Source: a virus
Direction: 5' to 3' (one strand)
IMG/VR virus record: IMGVR_UViG_3300030329_004873
Location: 1-38,808 of that record
Length of the DNA: 38,808 nt
Below the pieces are notes generated by a model, which was given only the letters and a program-made list of their open reading frames with translations, was not told the origin of the DNA and searched no databases. Made by a program: the position numbers and the translations under genes. Numbering within the stretch: the stretch's first letter is position 1; every line of letters starts with the position of its first letter. Of the stretch, positions 9,809 through 19,232 are shown piece by piece.

Positions 9809-11334
9809 TACTGCACCCCTGCTTTCCGCTTGCGCTTGATACCCAAATCCTTGTAGACCTGAACGATCCTTCGTATCCGAAACCATTCAGCTGAAACGTT
9901 CTGCGATACCGTGATGGATGAATGGGGATCATAGCCACTCAATTCAGAATCACGAGACAGGACGCGCACGCTTCCCAGCTTGCCCGTGTCCAGCTCATCC
10001 GTGTTCAGATTAAAGCCCGCACCCTGCTGTGTGACGGTCTGGGTCTGGCCGACGATCCCGGATGACACTTGCTGCAGCTTTATGTCAAACGCGCCAATCG
10101 AGTCGAAGTAGTTGCGTGCAAACAGCCATCTGAGCCGGGATTCTTCACCCTCTGGTGCCTTGGCGCTGGTCGTGAACGAAGCATGAATGGCAGCCGTTGA
10201 GGAGTCATTCACATCCGTGTAAACTTCCGGGTCGTGATCCACAAGCTCGCCAATAAAATCTCCCGCGTGTGGCTTGTTGTTAATCATCGCCGCACAGGCT
10301 CGCTCGTAATACGTGGTGCTGGTCTGGCCACGGAATGGCCCATGCCAGCGTTCCTTCTCCACGTTGTAGACCATGATGTCATTCATATTGGTCTGCGAAG
10401 CGCCAAACGGCAGCCATATCCATATTTCGTTCTTGAGCCGGTAATAGATGGCAAAGCTGTTTTTCAGAGCAGCGGGGTTGAGCTGGCCCCAATATCCTTC
10501 GTCCAGGTCAATGGATGCCTTGGTAACGCTTTCTGTGCCATCCCACTCGTACACCCCTTCCAGCATTACGAAGAATTGCCGGTTGCCAGGGACCGTCACA
10601 ACGCTGCGGCCCGATAGCGCAGCCTGCTGGGTCTGCTGTTGCAGCTGGTACGGGATCGTGGCGTTGCCCGTGGGCGTCAGTGTGTGGATGCCGTCTGCTG
10701 TGTGGATGGCCAGCGAGTCTGCCACCGGCACAAGCCCGGTGATGTCACTGCCCAGGTTGTAGAAAGACGTGGCACCCCAGGTCTCGATGTCGCCCAGGTC
10801 AGACCGCCATAGTCGGTCTGTGTTGGCATTTGTGTTGCCCATCCACAGCCGGTTGTCCCAAAAGGCCACGTGCTGAGCTGTCGTGAACCGGCTATCCACG
10901 TCGAGTAAGGCGAGCCCCGCCCCCGTGCCCGTCCATTTAAGCGGGGCATTTGTGCCGTTGGTGATAACCAGCGTGCCGTTGGCCCCGACCCATGTAAACG
11001 GCTTATCGGCAGTGATTGTCTGACTATTGGTGCGGTCATTCCATGCTGACCCGGAGTACTCCCAGAACACTGACCCGGCGGCCTTAAACACTGGCTGCGA
11101 CGTAGAAGACTCGCGGTATTCCCCCACAAGCATGACGTTGGGATCGCCGGAAATGGCGTGTTGGCTCCCAGCATAGTTAGCGGACCCCGTGCGCTTCTCA
11201 CACTCCCCCGCCTGCCCGATTCGCACGTTGATCGTATCGGTGCACTGGTCTTCTTCCAGATTTTCTGGCGGGAGGTTGTAAACCGCACCGGCAGTCCATG
11301 GGCCATGAACAATGGCATCGCCGTCAATAACCAT
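9808..11334 (-). CDS. Tail protein, beta-propeller type (P22 gp10-like stabilisation/tail hub)
   Basis: 508 residues, rich in aromatic and Asn/Thr residues, with repeated beta-strand patterns such as FWDNRLWMGN, FFVMLEGVYEWDG and EIWIWLPFG. These are typical of propeller-type phage tail proteins, including P22 gp10-like packaged-DNA stabilisation proteins. The length fits that group. Family knowledge places such proteins at the portal-adaptor-tail junction, where they close the head after packaging. Its position just after the adaptor-like gene agrees. It overlaps the neighbours on both sides by one base (TAATG). A T7 tubular-protein-B-like role is an alternative. Confidence 0.65.
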   Translation of the reverse strand: MVIDGDAIVHGPWTAGAVYNLPPENLEEDQCTDTINVRIGQAGECEKRTGSANYAGSQHAISGDPNVMLVGEYRESSTSQPVFKAAGSVFWEYSGSAWNDRTNSQTITADKPFTWVGANGTLVITNGTNAPLKWTGTGAGLALLDVDSRFTTAQHVAFWDNRLWMGNTNANTDRLWRSDLGDIETWGATSFYNLGSDITGLVPVADSLAIHTADGIHTLTPTGNATIPYQLQQQTQQAALSGRSVVTVPGNRQFFVMLEGVYEWDGTESVTKASIDLDEGYWGQLNPAALKNSFAIYYRLKNEIWIWLPFGASQTNMNDIMVYNVEKERWHGPFRGQTSTTYYERACAAMINNKPHAGDFIGELVDHDPEVYTDVNDSSTAAIHASFTTSAKAPEGEESRLRWLFARNYFDSIGAFDIKLQQVSSGIVGQTQTVTQQGAGFNLNTDELDTGKLGSVRVLSRDSELSGYDPHSSITVSQNVSAEWFRIRRIVQVYKDLGIKRKRKAGVQ

Positions 11335-12242
11335 TAGGCACTTAGCGATCCTTCCTGCACGAAAAACCCGAAGGCACTGCCGCTGCCAAACTTATGGCTG
11401 CGGGCGCGATGGCGATTGCCCCACATTCGTGCGTTTACACGCAGCGCACGGTCTACCTGTCGATCTGCTTCTTGTCGGTTAATCTGTGCGCCATCATCAT
11501 CCCCCTTTTCCTGCTGGTACAGCGCCGCAGCCGTGTAAACAAGTGCGGGTTGCAGCGGCTGCGGAATCCATCCGTCGAGTGCCGTGGAGTCATCGTCGGA
11601 TGTCCAATCGGGGATGTAGGCGTAGTACCGGTAGCGGAAAGTTTCATTAGAGGTATCGTGCAGCGGGAACACTGCCACCAGCTGGTACCCCGTGTTGGAG
11701 TCAGCGCCCTCCGGGATGATCCAGCGGGCATCTCCCGTCTCGTTTTGGTCGGGGTCGGCTTCATCCATTTCGTCCCAGCTGGCAATGGTCAGGACTCGGT
11801 TGTTCGTTTCGTCGCGCCAGCTGTAGGGAGACAACACATCACTGGCCAGTTGATACTGGCGCGTGACAACATCAGAAACAACGGTGGACGAGGGGCCACC
11901 ACTAACAGAAAGGGTGCCACTAAAATCCGTCGTTTTTGACGTGGTGTAGTGGATGATGGTTGGCGCGTTGGTTACATCGTAGGACGCGGCAATGGTGCCA
12001 GAATTGGTACCATCCGTAATGGTATTTCCAACGGCAAACGACCCCCCGGTAATGTTTTTCACCGTTACGGTATGCGTCGTGGTGAGCGTGCCCTGTTTAT
12101 ACAACCACCACCAGTCCGCCAGTGCACCCAGCTCTTTGGCCCCCATATTGAGGTAGAGCCGCATCTGGTCCTTGAACGTAGCGCTGGTTTCGTCCAAGCC
12201 CACCCGCTTTAACGCCATGGTGTAGGCTTCAGTTAGTGTCAC
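11334..12242 (-). CDS. Putative head-tail adaptor/connector protein
   Basis: 302 residues. A helical N-terminus (MTLTEAYTMALKRVGLD, then LYLNMGAKELGALADWWW) is followed by a beta-rich Thr/Ser/Gly insert at about residues 50-115. A helical C-terminus follows (LQPALVYTAAALYQQEKGDD, then RQVDRALRVNARMWGNR). This helix-insert-helix plan matches phage head-tail connector or tubular-A-type adaptors. The likely start is GTG. It is one base from, and coupled to, the propeller tail gene. Confidence 0.6.
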   Translation of the reverse strand: MTLTEAYTMALKRVGLDETSATFKDQMRLYLNMGAKELGALADWWWLYKQGTLTTTHTVTVKNITGGSFAVGNTITDGTNSGTIAASYDVTNAPTIIHYTTSKTTDFSGTLSVSGGPSSTVVSDVVTRQYQLASDVLSPYSWRDETNNRVLTIASWDEMDEADPDQNETGDARWIIPEGADSNTGYQLVAVFPLHDTSNETFRYRYYAYIPDWTSDDDSTALDGWIPQPLQPALVYTAAALYQQEKGDDDGAQINRQEADRQVDRALRVNARMWGNRHRARSHKFGSGSAFGFFVQEGSLSA

Positions 12243-12273
12243 CTCATGCGCTCAGTCTCCTACTCTCCCCCGG

Positions 12274-12501
12274 TTAAATCAGATTTGCCCACGCGCCATT
12301 CTCGTAGGCTTGCAGCTTATTGGTCGACGCGTTGTAGATAACCATGCCATTGCTGGCTGTTAGGGCATCTCGTTCAGTCGTCGTCAAATTTGCGAGAGTG
12401 ACGTACGACCCCAACACGATGGTCTCAACCTGGATCGTGCCCAACGTGGCAGCATCCCCAGAAAAGGATGCCGCCTGTATCTGTTTGAACTTCTCGGCCA
12501 T
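12274..12501 (-). CDS. Small fibre-like structural protein
   Basis: 75 residues. The C-terminal half (ERDALTASNGMVIYNASTNK, then LQAYENGAWANL) is a motif often seen in phage fibre and tail proteins. It is fused to a short N-terminal segment MAEKFKQIQAASFSGDA. The stop codon of the preceding gene is directly adjacent. The role is unknown; it may be a minor virion or decoration component. Confidence 0.6.
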   Translation of the reverse strand: MAEKFKQIQAASFSGDAATLGTIQVETIVLGSYVTLANLTTTERDALTASNGMVIYNASTNKLQAYENGAWANLI

Positions 12502-12852
12502 CTACATCTGCGCGATGTCGGCGTACTCTTCGGCCTGGCTGGACGGGTTGCTGTTTCTCTGGTTCCACTGCGCCAGCCATTCGGCCACAGCCTCCGGTCC
12601 TTCTTCAGCTTTGGCCTGTGATGCCTTCGGCTGAAACCCTTCCGGCTGTACGATCTCGCCCACTGAATACGCAATGCGTTTGGCGTCCTGGTTGGACTGG
12701 GTAGGCGGTGGCTTCTTAATGGCCCCACCCACGCCCAATGCTTCTCGCATCGCCTTCTGTGCCTCGGGGCCAGCTTTCTGGATCATGCCCACCAGCTCGT
12801 CAACCGCCGTGGACCCCTCCTGGTTCTCTGTGGGTGCTTTCTTCTCGGCCAT
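12502..12852 (-). CDS. Hypothetical protein of the head gene cluster
   Basis: 116 residues, acidic and Gln/Ala-rich, with predicted helices (AVDELVGMIQKAGPEAQKAM) and no recognised domain. It lies between the head-protein gene and the fibre-like gene in the virion operon. The function is unknown. Confidence 0.6.
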   Translation of the reverse strand: MAEKKAPTENQEGSTAVDELVGMIQKAGPEAQKAMREALGVGGAIKKPPPTQSNQDAKRIAYSVGEIVQPEGFQPKASQAKAEEGPEAVAEWLAQWNQRNSNPSSQAEEYADIAQM

Positions 12853-12876
12853 AATATCTCCGTTGTGTGTGAAATA

Positions 12877-12906
12877 AAGGAGAGAGAGCCGAAGCTCTCT
12901 CTCCTT
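12877..12906 (-). terminator. cUUCGg-tetraloop intrinsic terminator
   Basis: Read on the minus strand, a perfect 13-bp stem (AAGGAGAGAGAGC with GCTCTCTCTCCTT) is closed by a UUCG loop and followed by TTTATTTC. It lies just after the stop codon of the 12913-13719 gene inside the virion operon. It probably reduces read-through from the abundant capsid messages into the tail genes. Confidence 0.8.
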
Positions 12907-12912
12907 CTTGGT

Positions 12913-13719
12913 TTATTCAAGCGTCAAGTGCACTGCGACGTACTCATTATCGTCGCCAGTTGAACCCACATAATGTCCGATTGTCTGGTATCCATCATGT
13001 GCGTCCAGCTTGGCCTCAACAAGGCCGTCGTGCGCATCGCTCATCACCAGCTCCATTCCGTAATGCGGAGCAGCGGTGGTATCTGCGTCAAATTGAACCG
13101 CCGCGATGCCTCGCGTCTGCATCCAAAAGTAATATCCACTGGTAATCGCGATTGGATTAACACCAACAACCCAAGAATCCGTTGCTGCGCCTGAACTGGT
13201 GCCATCCGCCGTAAGAACGGCCCCAAACGGATTTCCGACGATCATAACACCGGTCGCCGCCACGGGTGCTGTAACGAGGGCATCGTACAGATAAAAAGTG
13301 ATCTTATCCGAACTTGCCGTGGTATGACTCTTGATGCGGTAACATTGACCCGCACCCGTGCCATCGGTGAAAACGATGTAACCGCCCGCATAGAAATTCG
13401 CCGTCGTGGAAAACTGAGACCCACTTCCGGTCAAAGAGAAATAATCGTTTCCTGCGGTCGCGCTTACGGTAGTGGTCGAATCAAGCTCGGCCAGCAAGCC
13501 ATCGCTGTAGTCGCTGGAGCAGGCATTGCCAATCGTAATCCCCGCTGCGCTCTTCGTGTATCTATACTTGCGCCCATCATCAAATTCCAGCGAGGCACCT
13601 AATGGACCGTTTTGGGCAGAGGACTCCTCATAAATACCTTGAGAAATTCCGCCAATAGAACCAAATCCTACGCTTCCGTTATTGGTGCCTCCGGCACCAA
13701 AGTCCCAATTTGTAGACAT
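12913..13719 (-). CDS. Probable head decoration/capsid-associated protein
   Basis: 268 residues, Gly/Thr/Ser/Ala-rich and beta-structured, no Cys clusters or enzyme motif. It follows the major capsid gene and is separated from the tail genes by a strong terminator, implying high expression like the capsid. The C-terminus (IGHYVGSTGDDNEYVAVHLT) looks like a jelly-roll or decoration-protein strand set, but I recognise no named family. GAGAGG precedes the ATG. Confidence 0.5.
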   Translation of the reverse strand: MSTNWDFGAGGTNNGSVGFGSIGGISQGIYEESSAQNGPLGASLEFDDGRKYRYTKSAAGITIGNACSSDYSDGLLAELDSTTTVSATAGNDYFSLTGSGSQFSTTANFYAGGYIVFTDGTGAGQCYRIKSHTTASSDKITFYLYDALVTAPVAATGVMIVGNPFGAVLTADGTSSGAATDSWVVGVNPIAITSGYYFWMQTRGIAAVQFDADTTAAPHYGMELVMSDAHDGLVEAKLDAHDGYQTIGHYVGSTGDDNEYVAVHLTLE

Positions 13720-13749
13720 CTTATTTTCCTCTCCCCTATGGTCAGGGTA

Positions 13750-13820
13750 TGAACCCCCATTGGCTTGGGGGCAAGGTTATTGAGCCGCCGTCAGACAGGA
13801 TTCCCTGGCGACGGCGGCTA
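13750..13820 (-). promoter_or_regulatory. Two hairpins after the major capsid gene
   Basis: Just beyond the capsid stop codon, the minus strand can form a GCCGCCGTC/GACGGCGGC hairpin and then a CCCCCAAG...(T)GGGGG hairpin. There is no U tract, so they are more likely 3'-end stabilisers or processing hairpins than terminators. Confidence 0.45.
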
Positions 13821-13827
13821 TTGCGTC

Positions 13828-14826
13828 TTATGCGCAGTCAAAGAGCACGCCCTGACGGGCGCGATGATTTGTGACCATCTGAATCCCGACCACGACAAAC
13901 GCCACCTTGGCCATCTGGTTCGACGGCTCCTTAAACGGTGTCTTGGCGAAGTTGAGACCCGACTGGATCTTGAGCTTCAGGTACTTGGTGTTAAGCATGT
14001 AAAGGTCGTCGGACGCGCAATCACGATCCGGGATGACGGGGGCACCACGAAACGTGATGTCACCTTCAGCGCCGATTCCGTGGTTGGGTCCAGACCGATT
14101 GCCATTGGCCACGAAGCGCGTGTAGCCAGTGCCTTCGAAAATCTCTTCATACGAGCCGTACAGCGAGTACGAAGTGATAATCAGATTGGGCTTGTCGTTG
14201 CCCTCACTAATGCTGTTCCACAACGTGCCCATGCGCACGGGGCCGTTATAGCGATCAGTGCTCTTCGTCACAAAAGACGTGTACGTCCCGGTGGCGAAGT
14301 CCAGGCGACCGTTCTCCCACCACGTGTTGGTGGCAGCAGAGATTCCGCCCAGCGTAGTGCCGGACGACTGTGCGCAAATGTCCTGCAAGCCCAGCATAGA
14401 CTTGCCAGACTGTGAAGACAGCGCCGCCTGGTTCATGGTGTCGAATGAACCCTGCATGGCCTGCGTCGTCTTTGCGGTCAGCAACTTCTCGGAGCCCGCA
14501 GCCTTGCGTGACTCCATTTCTTCCGTCATCGAAATGACGATAGGTGTGGCATTGTAGCGCGGTGTGTAGAAAGCCGCCGTGATGCCGTCCATGGCATCGG
14601 TGTTCAGCACGTCGTATCCGTCGAACCACTCAGAGCTACCAAGCCCATACATCAAATCCTCTTGGTACTCCTTGCCGCCGGTCTCAACTTCGAGCACGCC
14701 GGAGCGACGGAAACGACCGATAGTCGGATAGTTGTCGGAAATGTTATCCGTCAACCTCTTCCGCTTGGCACGCATCGTGAGTGTCCACGCTGCATCCCAG
14801 GTTTCGGTGGTCGATACAGCAACCAT
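13828..14826 (-). CDS. Major capsid protein
   Basis: 332 residues. The assignment rests on position (terL, portal, scaffold, this gene, decoration), size and composition. The N-terminus (ETWDAAWTLTMRAKRKRLTD) and the conserved-looking NLIITSYSLYGSYEEI and ITFRGAPVIPDRDC segments resemble HK97-fold coat proteins of phages with an unfused scaffold. The coat would form the icosahedral shell around the scaffold encoded immediately upstream. GGAG lies upstream of the ATG. Confidence 0.8.
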   Translation of the reverse strand: MVAVSTTETWDAAWTLTMRAKRKRLTDNISDNYPTIGRFRRSGVLEVETGGKEYQEDLMYGLGSSEWFDGYDVLNTDAMDGITAAFYTPRYNATPIVISMTEEMESRKAAGSEKLLTAKTTQAMQGSFDTMNQAALSSQSGKSMLGLQDICAQSSGTTLGGISAATNTWWENGRLDFATGTYTSFVTKSTDRYNGPVRMGTLWNSISEGNDKPNLIITSYSLYGSYEEIFEGTGYTRFVANGNRSGPNHGIGAEGDITFRGAPVIPDRDCASDDLYMLNTKYLKLKIQSGLNFAKTPFKEPSNQMAKVAFVVVGIQMVTNHRARQGVLFDCA

Positions 14827-14860
14827 TTAAACGTCTCCATGTCGTTATTGGAGACCTGAC

Positions 14861-15724
14861 TTATTCGAACCCCAACTTTTGCAGTCCTGCCGCCAACTGG
14901 GCGGGAGTCAGCTCTCCATCGTCTGCGTTGTCCGCGCCCACGACCCCTTGCAGGGCTGTGCGCGAAGAGGCGTCAGACCGGACTTGCCGCTCGGTGGCTG
15001 CCAATTCCTGAGATTTTGCCGCTGCTTTACCGGAAGCCAGCTCAAAGGCTTCTTTGACGGTATACGCAGAACGAGTCGCGGGATTCTCCACAGCAATGAG
15101 TGCCTTAATCTGCGGGGCATACGAATCGAGTTCTGTTCCGTACGCTTCGCGGGCCTCAACTACCTGTGCGTTTAAACCCTGCGCCTGACTCTGCACGTGA
15201 CTTTGCGCCATAACACTTACGGCTTCCCGCAGCTGTTGAAGCTCACTTTTGGTGGCTTCATGTTCCGACCCGTTCACGGCTTTAATAATGTCGGATACGA
15301 CATCGACCGCGCCCGCGTCTTCACCCAGCCTGCGACGAAGATCCTCTAAGGGGTCCGCTGCTTGCTGAGCTGGAGTTGCCTGTGTGTTTTGCTGCTGGGC
15401 TACCTGTCCCTGCAAGTGCTCCAGGTTGCGCCGCATTTCTGCGAGTTCCTGGGTCTTACGGGTGTAGTCGCCCTGTAAATCACGCTCTCGTCCTTTGGCC
15501 CATTCCTGGGCTTTCCGGTATTCTGGCGGTAGTGATTCAGGATCTGCAGTGCCGAAATCGACAGTGCTCGGGTTGAAGTCGGTGGTTCCTTCGTCAGACG
15601 ACGTGGAGGTCGTTTCCGGTGCTTCCTGCCCATTGGGCGTCAGATCAAGGTCTGCACCAAGATCAAACCCAGCGTCGGAGTCGGTTTCGACGGTTCCAGT
15701 GGAATCCGCTTCTACTTCTGCCAT
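14861..15724 (-). CDS. Capsid scaffolding protein
   Basis: 287 residues. The N-terminal 60 residues are acidic and disordered. The centre is coiled coil (RKTQELAEMRRNLEHLQGQV, then QQNTQ). The C-terminus carries a helix (LTPAQLAAGLQKLGF) suited to coat binding. Acidic-coil proteins directly upstream of the coat gene are the usual scaffolds in P22-like and other phages. GTTTAAAC lies just upstream of its ribosome binding site, at 15740-15747. Confidence 0.75.
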   Translation of the reverse strand: MAEVEADSTGTVETDSDAGFDLGADLDLTPNGQEAPETTSTSSDEGTTDFNPSTVDFGTADPESLPPEYRKAQEWAKGRERDLQGDYTRKTQELAEMRRNLEHLQGQVAQQQNTQATPAQQAADPLEDLRRRLGEDAGAVDVVSDIIKAVNGSEHEATKSELQQLREAVSVMAQSHVQSQAQGLNAQVVEAREAYGTELDSYAPQIKALIAVENPATRSAYTVKEAFELASGKAAAKSQELAATERQVRSDASSRTALQGVVGADNADDGELTPAQLAAGLQKLGFE

Positions 15725-15733
15725 TGTTTTTTC

Positions 15734-16132
15734 CTACTCGTTTAAACTGCGCGGGTCATCTACCCACACAGTGTTGGAAGCCTCGGGTGCTTTGGGTTGA
15801 GGTCTCCAGTGGTTGCGCGAACCTCCTACGGGGTCCGCGCCTTCTATTACGCCCATTTCGCGCATTAGCTGCTGCTTATGGCCGTAGTCTTGCACCACAC
15901 ATCCCAACCCTTCCTCGTATTTGCCATACATGGATGACTTGGATGGATGGATAAAATTGCGGCGCTGGCTGATGATCCTCTCCGCTGCATGGCCGCACGC
16001 GCACGCGATTGTGGTCGTAACGGCCAGTCTCGACGCGAAGAACACATCTTCAGTTACAGCACCGCATTTGCCACAGGCGTAGTCCACCAGCGTGGGGTGA
16101 GCGCCGCCTTTCATGTTCACTTTATAAGCCAT
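15734..16132 (-). CDS. FmdB-type zinc-ribbon protein
   Basis: 132 residues. Two Cys pairs (CGKC near residue 20 and CACGH near residue 45) in the context YACGKCG...IACACGHAAERII match the small FmdB-like zinc ribbon often found between portal and scaffold genes in phages. The rest, including the C-terminus, is basic and Pro-rich. It overlaps the portal stop codon (TGATG). Its role is unknown; regulation or assembly assistance has been suggested for the family. Confidence 0.65.
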   Translation of the reverse strand: MAYKVNMKGGAHPTLVDYACGKCGAVTEDVFFASRLAVTTTIACACGHAAERIISQRRNFIHPSKSSMYGKYEEGLGCVVQDYGHKQQLMREMGVIEGADPVGGSRNHWRPQPKAPEASNTVWVDDPRSLNE

Positions 16133-18216
16133 CAGTTCTGATCCGGGTTGACGTTGACCTTTTGGCCGATGGTCTGCGCAGAGCTGCGCACGGCTGAATC
16201 CACAGCGCCAGTGGCGGCCTGCACGGCTGCCAGCGGTGAACCACCGTTGCCGCCAGGAGCTGCCGCGCCCGTTCCTTGCGCGGGCCGCAAGCCCTGCGCC
16301 TTGGATTGCAGCGCTTCCTCGTGCTGCTGCATGTGCAGTTGGACAAACTGCGCCACGATCTGCTGGAGATGTGGAGGCAGCTGTGTAAACTGCGGGCCAC
16401 CGATGATTTGTCCGTGCTGCTCCAAATGCACCCGGTGATTTTCGTCGGGGTGGACCTGCAGCGGCTGGCCGCCGCTTAGCTGATTCATCTGCAACATGGC
16501 GGTGTTTTCCAGCTGTGCGGCTCGCACGGCATCTGCGTGCACATGGTCGCCCAGGAACCTCTCGACGTTGGGCACCCGGAAAGCCTGCAATAGGAGCTTT
16601 AGCGATTCCTGGCGTGGCACTTCGGGGATTTGCACCAAGTAGTTGAACAGGGCCAGCGCATCGTCCCGTTCGAGCTGGTCGTACAACGGCTTCATCGACC
16701 CGGCCTCGATGTCTACGCGGAATCGGGCTTTGAGCATGTCGCCCCGCACGGCATGAAACACGGGGTCGTAATCGTCGTGCGCTGTGTTGATGATGAAGTT
16801 TTCGGGCGTGTATCGAGCGTCAGCGAAGATCCGCAGATTGTTGTAGGTGATCTTTTCAAACACGCGGGCCACCTCATCCTGCAACCACTCTCGATTGAGC
16901 TGGCCGAAAGAAGCGTTGAGGGCGGACTGCGTAGCCGTCACCCGAGACCCACCGACGCTGGTGGTGCCCACGTGGAGCGTCTGCTCCTCGTAGTTACGGA
17001 GATCGGATTCCGCCCCCAACTGATCTGGCAGAATGTTGCCTGTCAGCAGTTCGCGGAAACTGTTGTTCGGATCGTTGCTCCAGATGATGTGGCCGTCCTC
17101 GGCCTTTTGTAGCTCTTCATCGACGTTGGGGTTTATGCTTTTTTCACGCTGGTTGCCGACGATGATTCGAGCGCCCCGCTTTAGGTTGTCCATGCGGCGG
17201 GACATAGACTCGATGATGCCCAGCTGCGACACTTCGCCGTAGGCCATCATGGGCAGACCGTAGAGGCCGTCGAATGAGTGGTCGAACTTCATAGGGATGT
17301 AAGGAAAGCCCTGGTCAACCAAAAATCCCCCAGTCGGCGTAAACCCGACCGTGCGTTCCTCCCCTGTGAACGGGTCGGCCTCAGTAATGGTCCGCCCCGC
17401 TAAGAACGGGTGTTCCACGTCCTCGATAGGTTGCTCAACACCCTCGGCAAACGTGTACATGCGCTTGTGGATTCGGTCATGGATTTCGTTGAGCACGACA
17501 TACTTGCCCTCGATCCGCGAATCCTTGACAGCCTGCTGCTCTTCCTCGTTTAGGTTGGGCGACCGGCTAATGTCCTCCAGCATCGCTTCCTGGGCCTCTT
17601 CGTCAGACAGAGGCTTAATCTTGTTTCGCTCTTTCGACCTCTTGAACCGCGAGTCCTCCATCACGAACTCAAGCGGAGCCAGCATCCGTTCACGCACAAA
17701 CCGGGCCTGCCCAAAGTCATGCGGAGGCGTCAGCGGGTCAGGGAAGATGTCGAACGGTGACCGGCGTTGCACGAACACCATGCCGTTGGCCAGTGAATCG
17801 TTGGCCACATAGGGCGGCACCAGATCCTCGTCGCCGGGTGGGTTTACGCCCATCTTCACCCAGCCGATGTTGCAGTACAGCGCATCGAAGATCTGCTGCT
17901 GCACTTCTCGCTTGGCGTTTTGCAGGTGCAGCGCATCGTTGGCAATGCGCTCCATGATTTCCGTTTGGAACTCCAGCGTTTGCTCTTCGACACGCAGAAG
18001 CACACGCGGGTTGAAAAACGCCGTAGACGCAATAATCTGACGGGTCAGTGGATAGAAGCGACTGATTTTTCGCTGCTTGTTCTCTTCCACTGTCAGCTGT
18101 TTAAACTCAAGCCGGTACATATCCAGCAAGCGTTTCCACAGCTTGTGCTTTGGAGCCATGTAGCGATTTGTGGCGTCTATCTGCTTCTGCCAGAAATCAA
18201 CGTCTTTTTGCTTCAT
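16132..18216 (-). CDS. Portal protein
   Basis: 694 residues, the long form typical of podovirus-like portals. Features include an N-terminal helical clip region, SPFDIFPDPL, a long central helix region with GLPMMAYGEVSQLGIIESMS, and a Gln-rich C-terminus (LPPHLQQIVAQFVQLHMQQH) that fits the crown or barrel of large portals. It lies downstream of terL with two small genes between. The protein forms the dodecameric vertex through which DNA is packaged and ejected. It overlaps both neighbours by 1-4 bases. Confidence 0.85.
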   Translation of the reverse strand: MKQKDVDFWQKQIDATNRYMAPKHKLWKRLLDMYRLEFKQLTVEENKQRKISRFYPLTRQIIASTAFFNPRVLLRVEEQTLEFQTEIMERIANDALHLQNAKREVQQQIFDALYCNIGWVKMGVNPPGDEDLVPPYVANDSLANGMVFVQRRSPFDIFPDPLTPPHDFGQARFVRERMLAPLEFVMEDSRFKRSKERNKIKPLSDEEAQEAMLEDISRSPNLNEEEQQAVKDSRIEGKYVVLNEIHDRIHKRMYTFAEGVEQPIEDVEHPFLAGRTITEADPFTGEERTVGFTPTGGFLVDQGFPYIPMKFDHSFDGLYGLPMMAYGEVSQLGIIESMSRRMDNLKRGARIIVGNQREKSINPNVDEELQKAEDGHIIWSNDPNNSFRELLTGNILPDQLGAESDLRNYEEQTLHVGTTSVGGSRVTATQSALNASFGQLNREWLQDEVARVFEKITYNNLRIFADARYTPENFIINTAHDDYDPVFHAVRGDMLKARFRVDIEAGSMKPLYDQLERDDALALFNYLVQIPEVPRQESLKLLLQAFRVPNVERFLGDHVHADAVRAAQLENTAMLQMNQLSGGQPLQVHPDENHRVHLEQHGQIIGGPQFTQLPPHLQQIVAQFVQLHMQQHEEALQSKAQGLRPAQGTGAAAPGGNGGSPLAAVQAATGAVDSAVRSSAQTIGQKVNVNPDQN

Positions 18217-19232
18217 CCGGGATCGGCTCCCTGCCGTTGAAGGGCAATTCGCAATCGGTCAGCTGCCGCCCCGGTATTGGGGATGGCATCGCCCGCCTGC
18301 CGGGATGCAATAAGGCGACGACGCATCTCGTAGAGTGTGTCGGGGATAAGCGCGTCTAAGCGAACGATGTCGGCTGAGAGGACATCATCGACGATACGCT
18401 GTAGTTCCTGTCGACTGTAGGAGATGTGGGGGCCCCGCCGGGCAAGATTGTCCATAAAAGACATAGGAAAGATCGTGTCGGTTCTGGTGCCAGGCGCGGG
18501 CGGGCGCGTTTTGAGGAAGTCGATGAACTTATCGGATACCCCTTCGATCTGCGCTGCCTCCTCGACATCCCAAAAGTCAGGTGGCGCCGACGGGCTGGCA
18601 ATCCGTGAATCGAGGGGCTTCATGCCAATGGCTGACCCCCCCACGCCCCCGGCAGCAAGAGGAGCCAGGTCAGATTCGGCGTAATTTTTGGCCACATGCG
18701 CGTCCTGGACCTGCTGTCGCACGTTGGGAGCCCTTGATGAGCCTGGCCCACCCTCCATCTTGAGTCCCTTTGCGATTCCTTCTGGTGCGCCCATGCCTTC
18801 CAACAGTTCCACCAGCGGGTCAACGTCTGCCTCGTCAACGCCCAGCGTGCCGCCCCGCAGCTCCGCACTTGGAGCCGCCTTGCTAATGATGTCCGCCATG
18901 TCGCGGCCAGGACGCACGCCCGGTCCCGGCTGCCCAAACAGTTCGCGCACAAAGCGCAACGCTTGCGGGTTCACTCGATCCAGGCGCATCAGCAACTTGG
19001 TGACGGATGCCAAATCCCCCATCGACCCCGGCATTTCGCCAATCTTCATCATGCCGGGGTTTCGGCGCAGCAGCTCTATATGGGACATCAGCTCGGGCTG
19101 GTATTCGGCTTCTCGCTTGGCACGCAACTCAGGCGCCGGCGCAGCAAGCGGCATGGCGTTTACACCCGGCGCACCCGTTGTCATCGCCGTCGTTGGAAAC
19201 CGCTGATTGGCCAGCCGGTTGAGCATCGTCAT
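18213..19232 (-). CDS. Hypothetical protein sharing an N-terminal tag with its neighbour
   Basis: 339 residues. The N-terminus (MLNRLANQRFPTTAMTTGA) is nearly the same as that of the next gene upstream (LLRRLANQRFPTTAMSTGA), while the rest differs. The body is helical and Pro/Gly-rich, with no recognised domain. It lies between terL and portal and overlaps both neighbours by 4 bases (ATGA). A shared N-terminal segment on two consecutive proteins suggests a common docking or targeting signal. Confidence 0.6.
   Translation of the reverse strand: MTMLNRLANQRFPTTAMTTGAPGVNAMPLAAPAPELRAKREAEYQPELMSHIELLRRNPGMMKIGEMPGSMGDLASVTKLLMRLDRVNPQALRFVRELFGQPGPGVRPGRDMADIISKAAPSAELRGGTLGVDEADVDPLVELLEGMGAPEGIAKGLKMEGGPGSSRAPNVRQQVQDAHVAKNYAESDLAPLAAGGVGGSAIGMKPLDSRIASPSAPPDFWDVEEAAQIEGVSDKFIDFLKTRPPAPGTRTDTIFPMSFMDNLARRGPHISYSRQELQRIVDDVLSADIVRLDALIPDTLYEMRRRLIASRQAGDAIPNTGAAADRLRIALQRQGADPG

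Noticed and set aside
9809-9886. N-terminal extension of the repeat protein to 9886
   Set aside because: It would overlap the tail gene by 78 bases, while the ATG at 9808 gives the TAATG overlap seen at other junctions.
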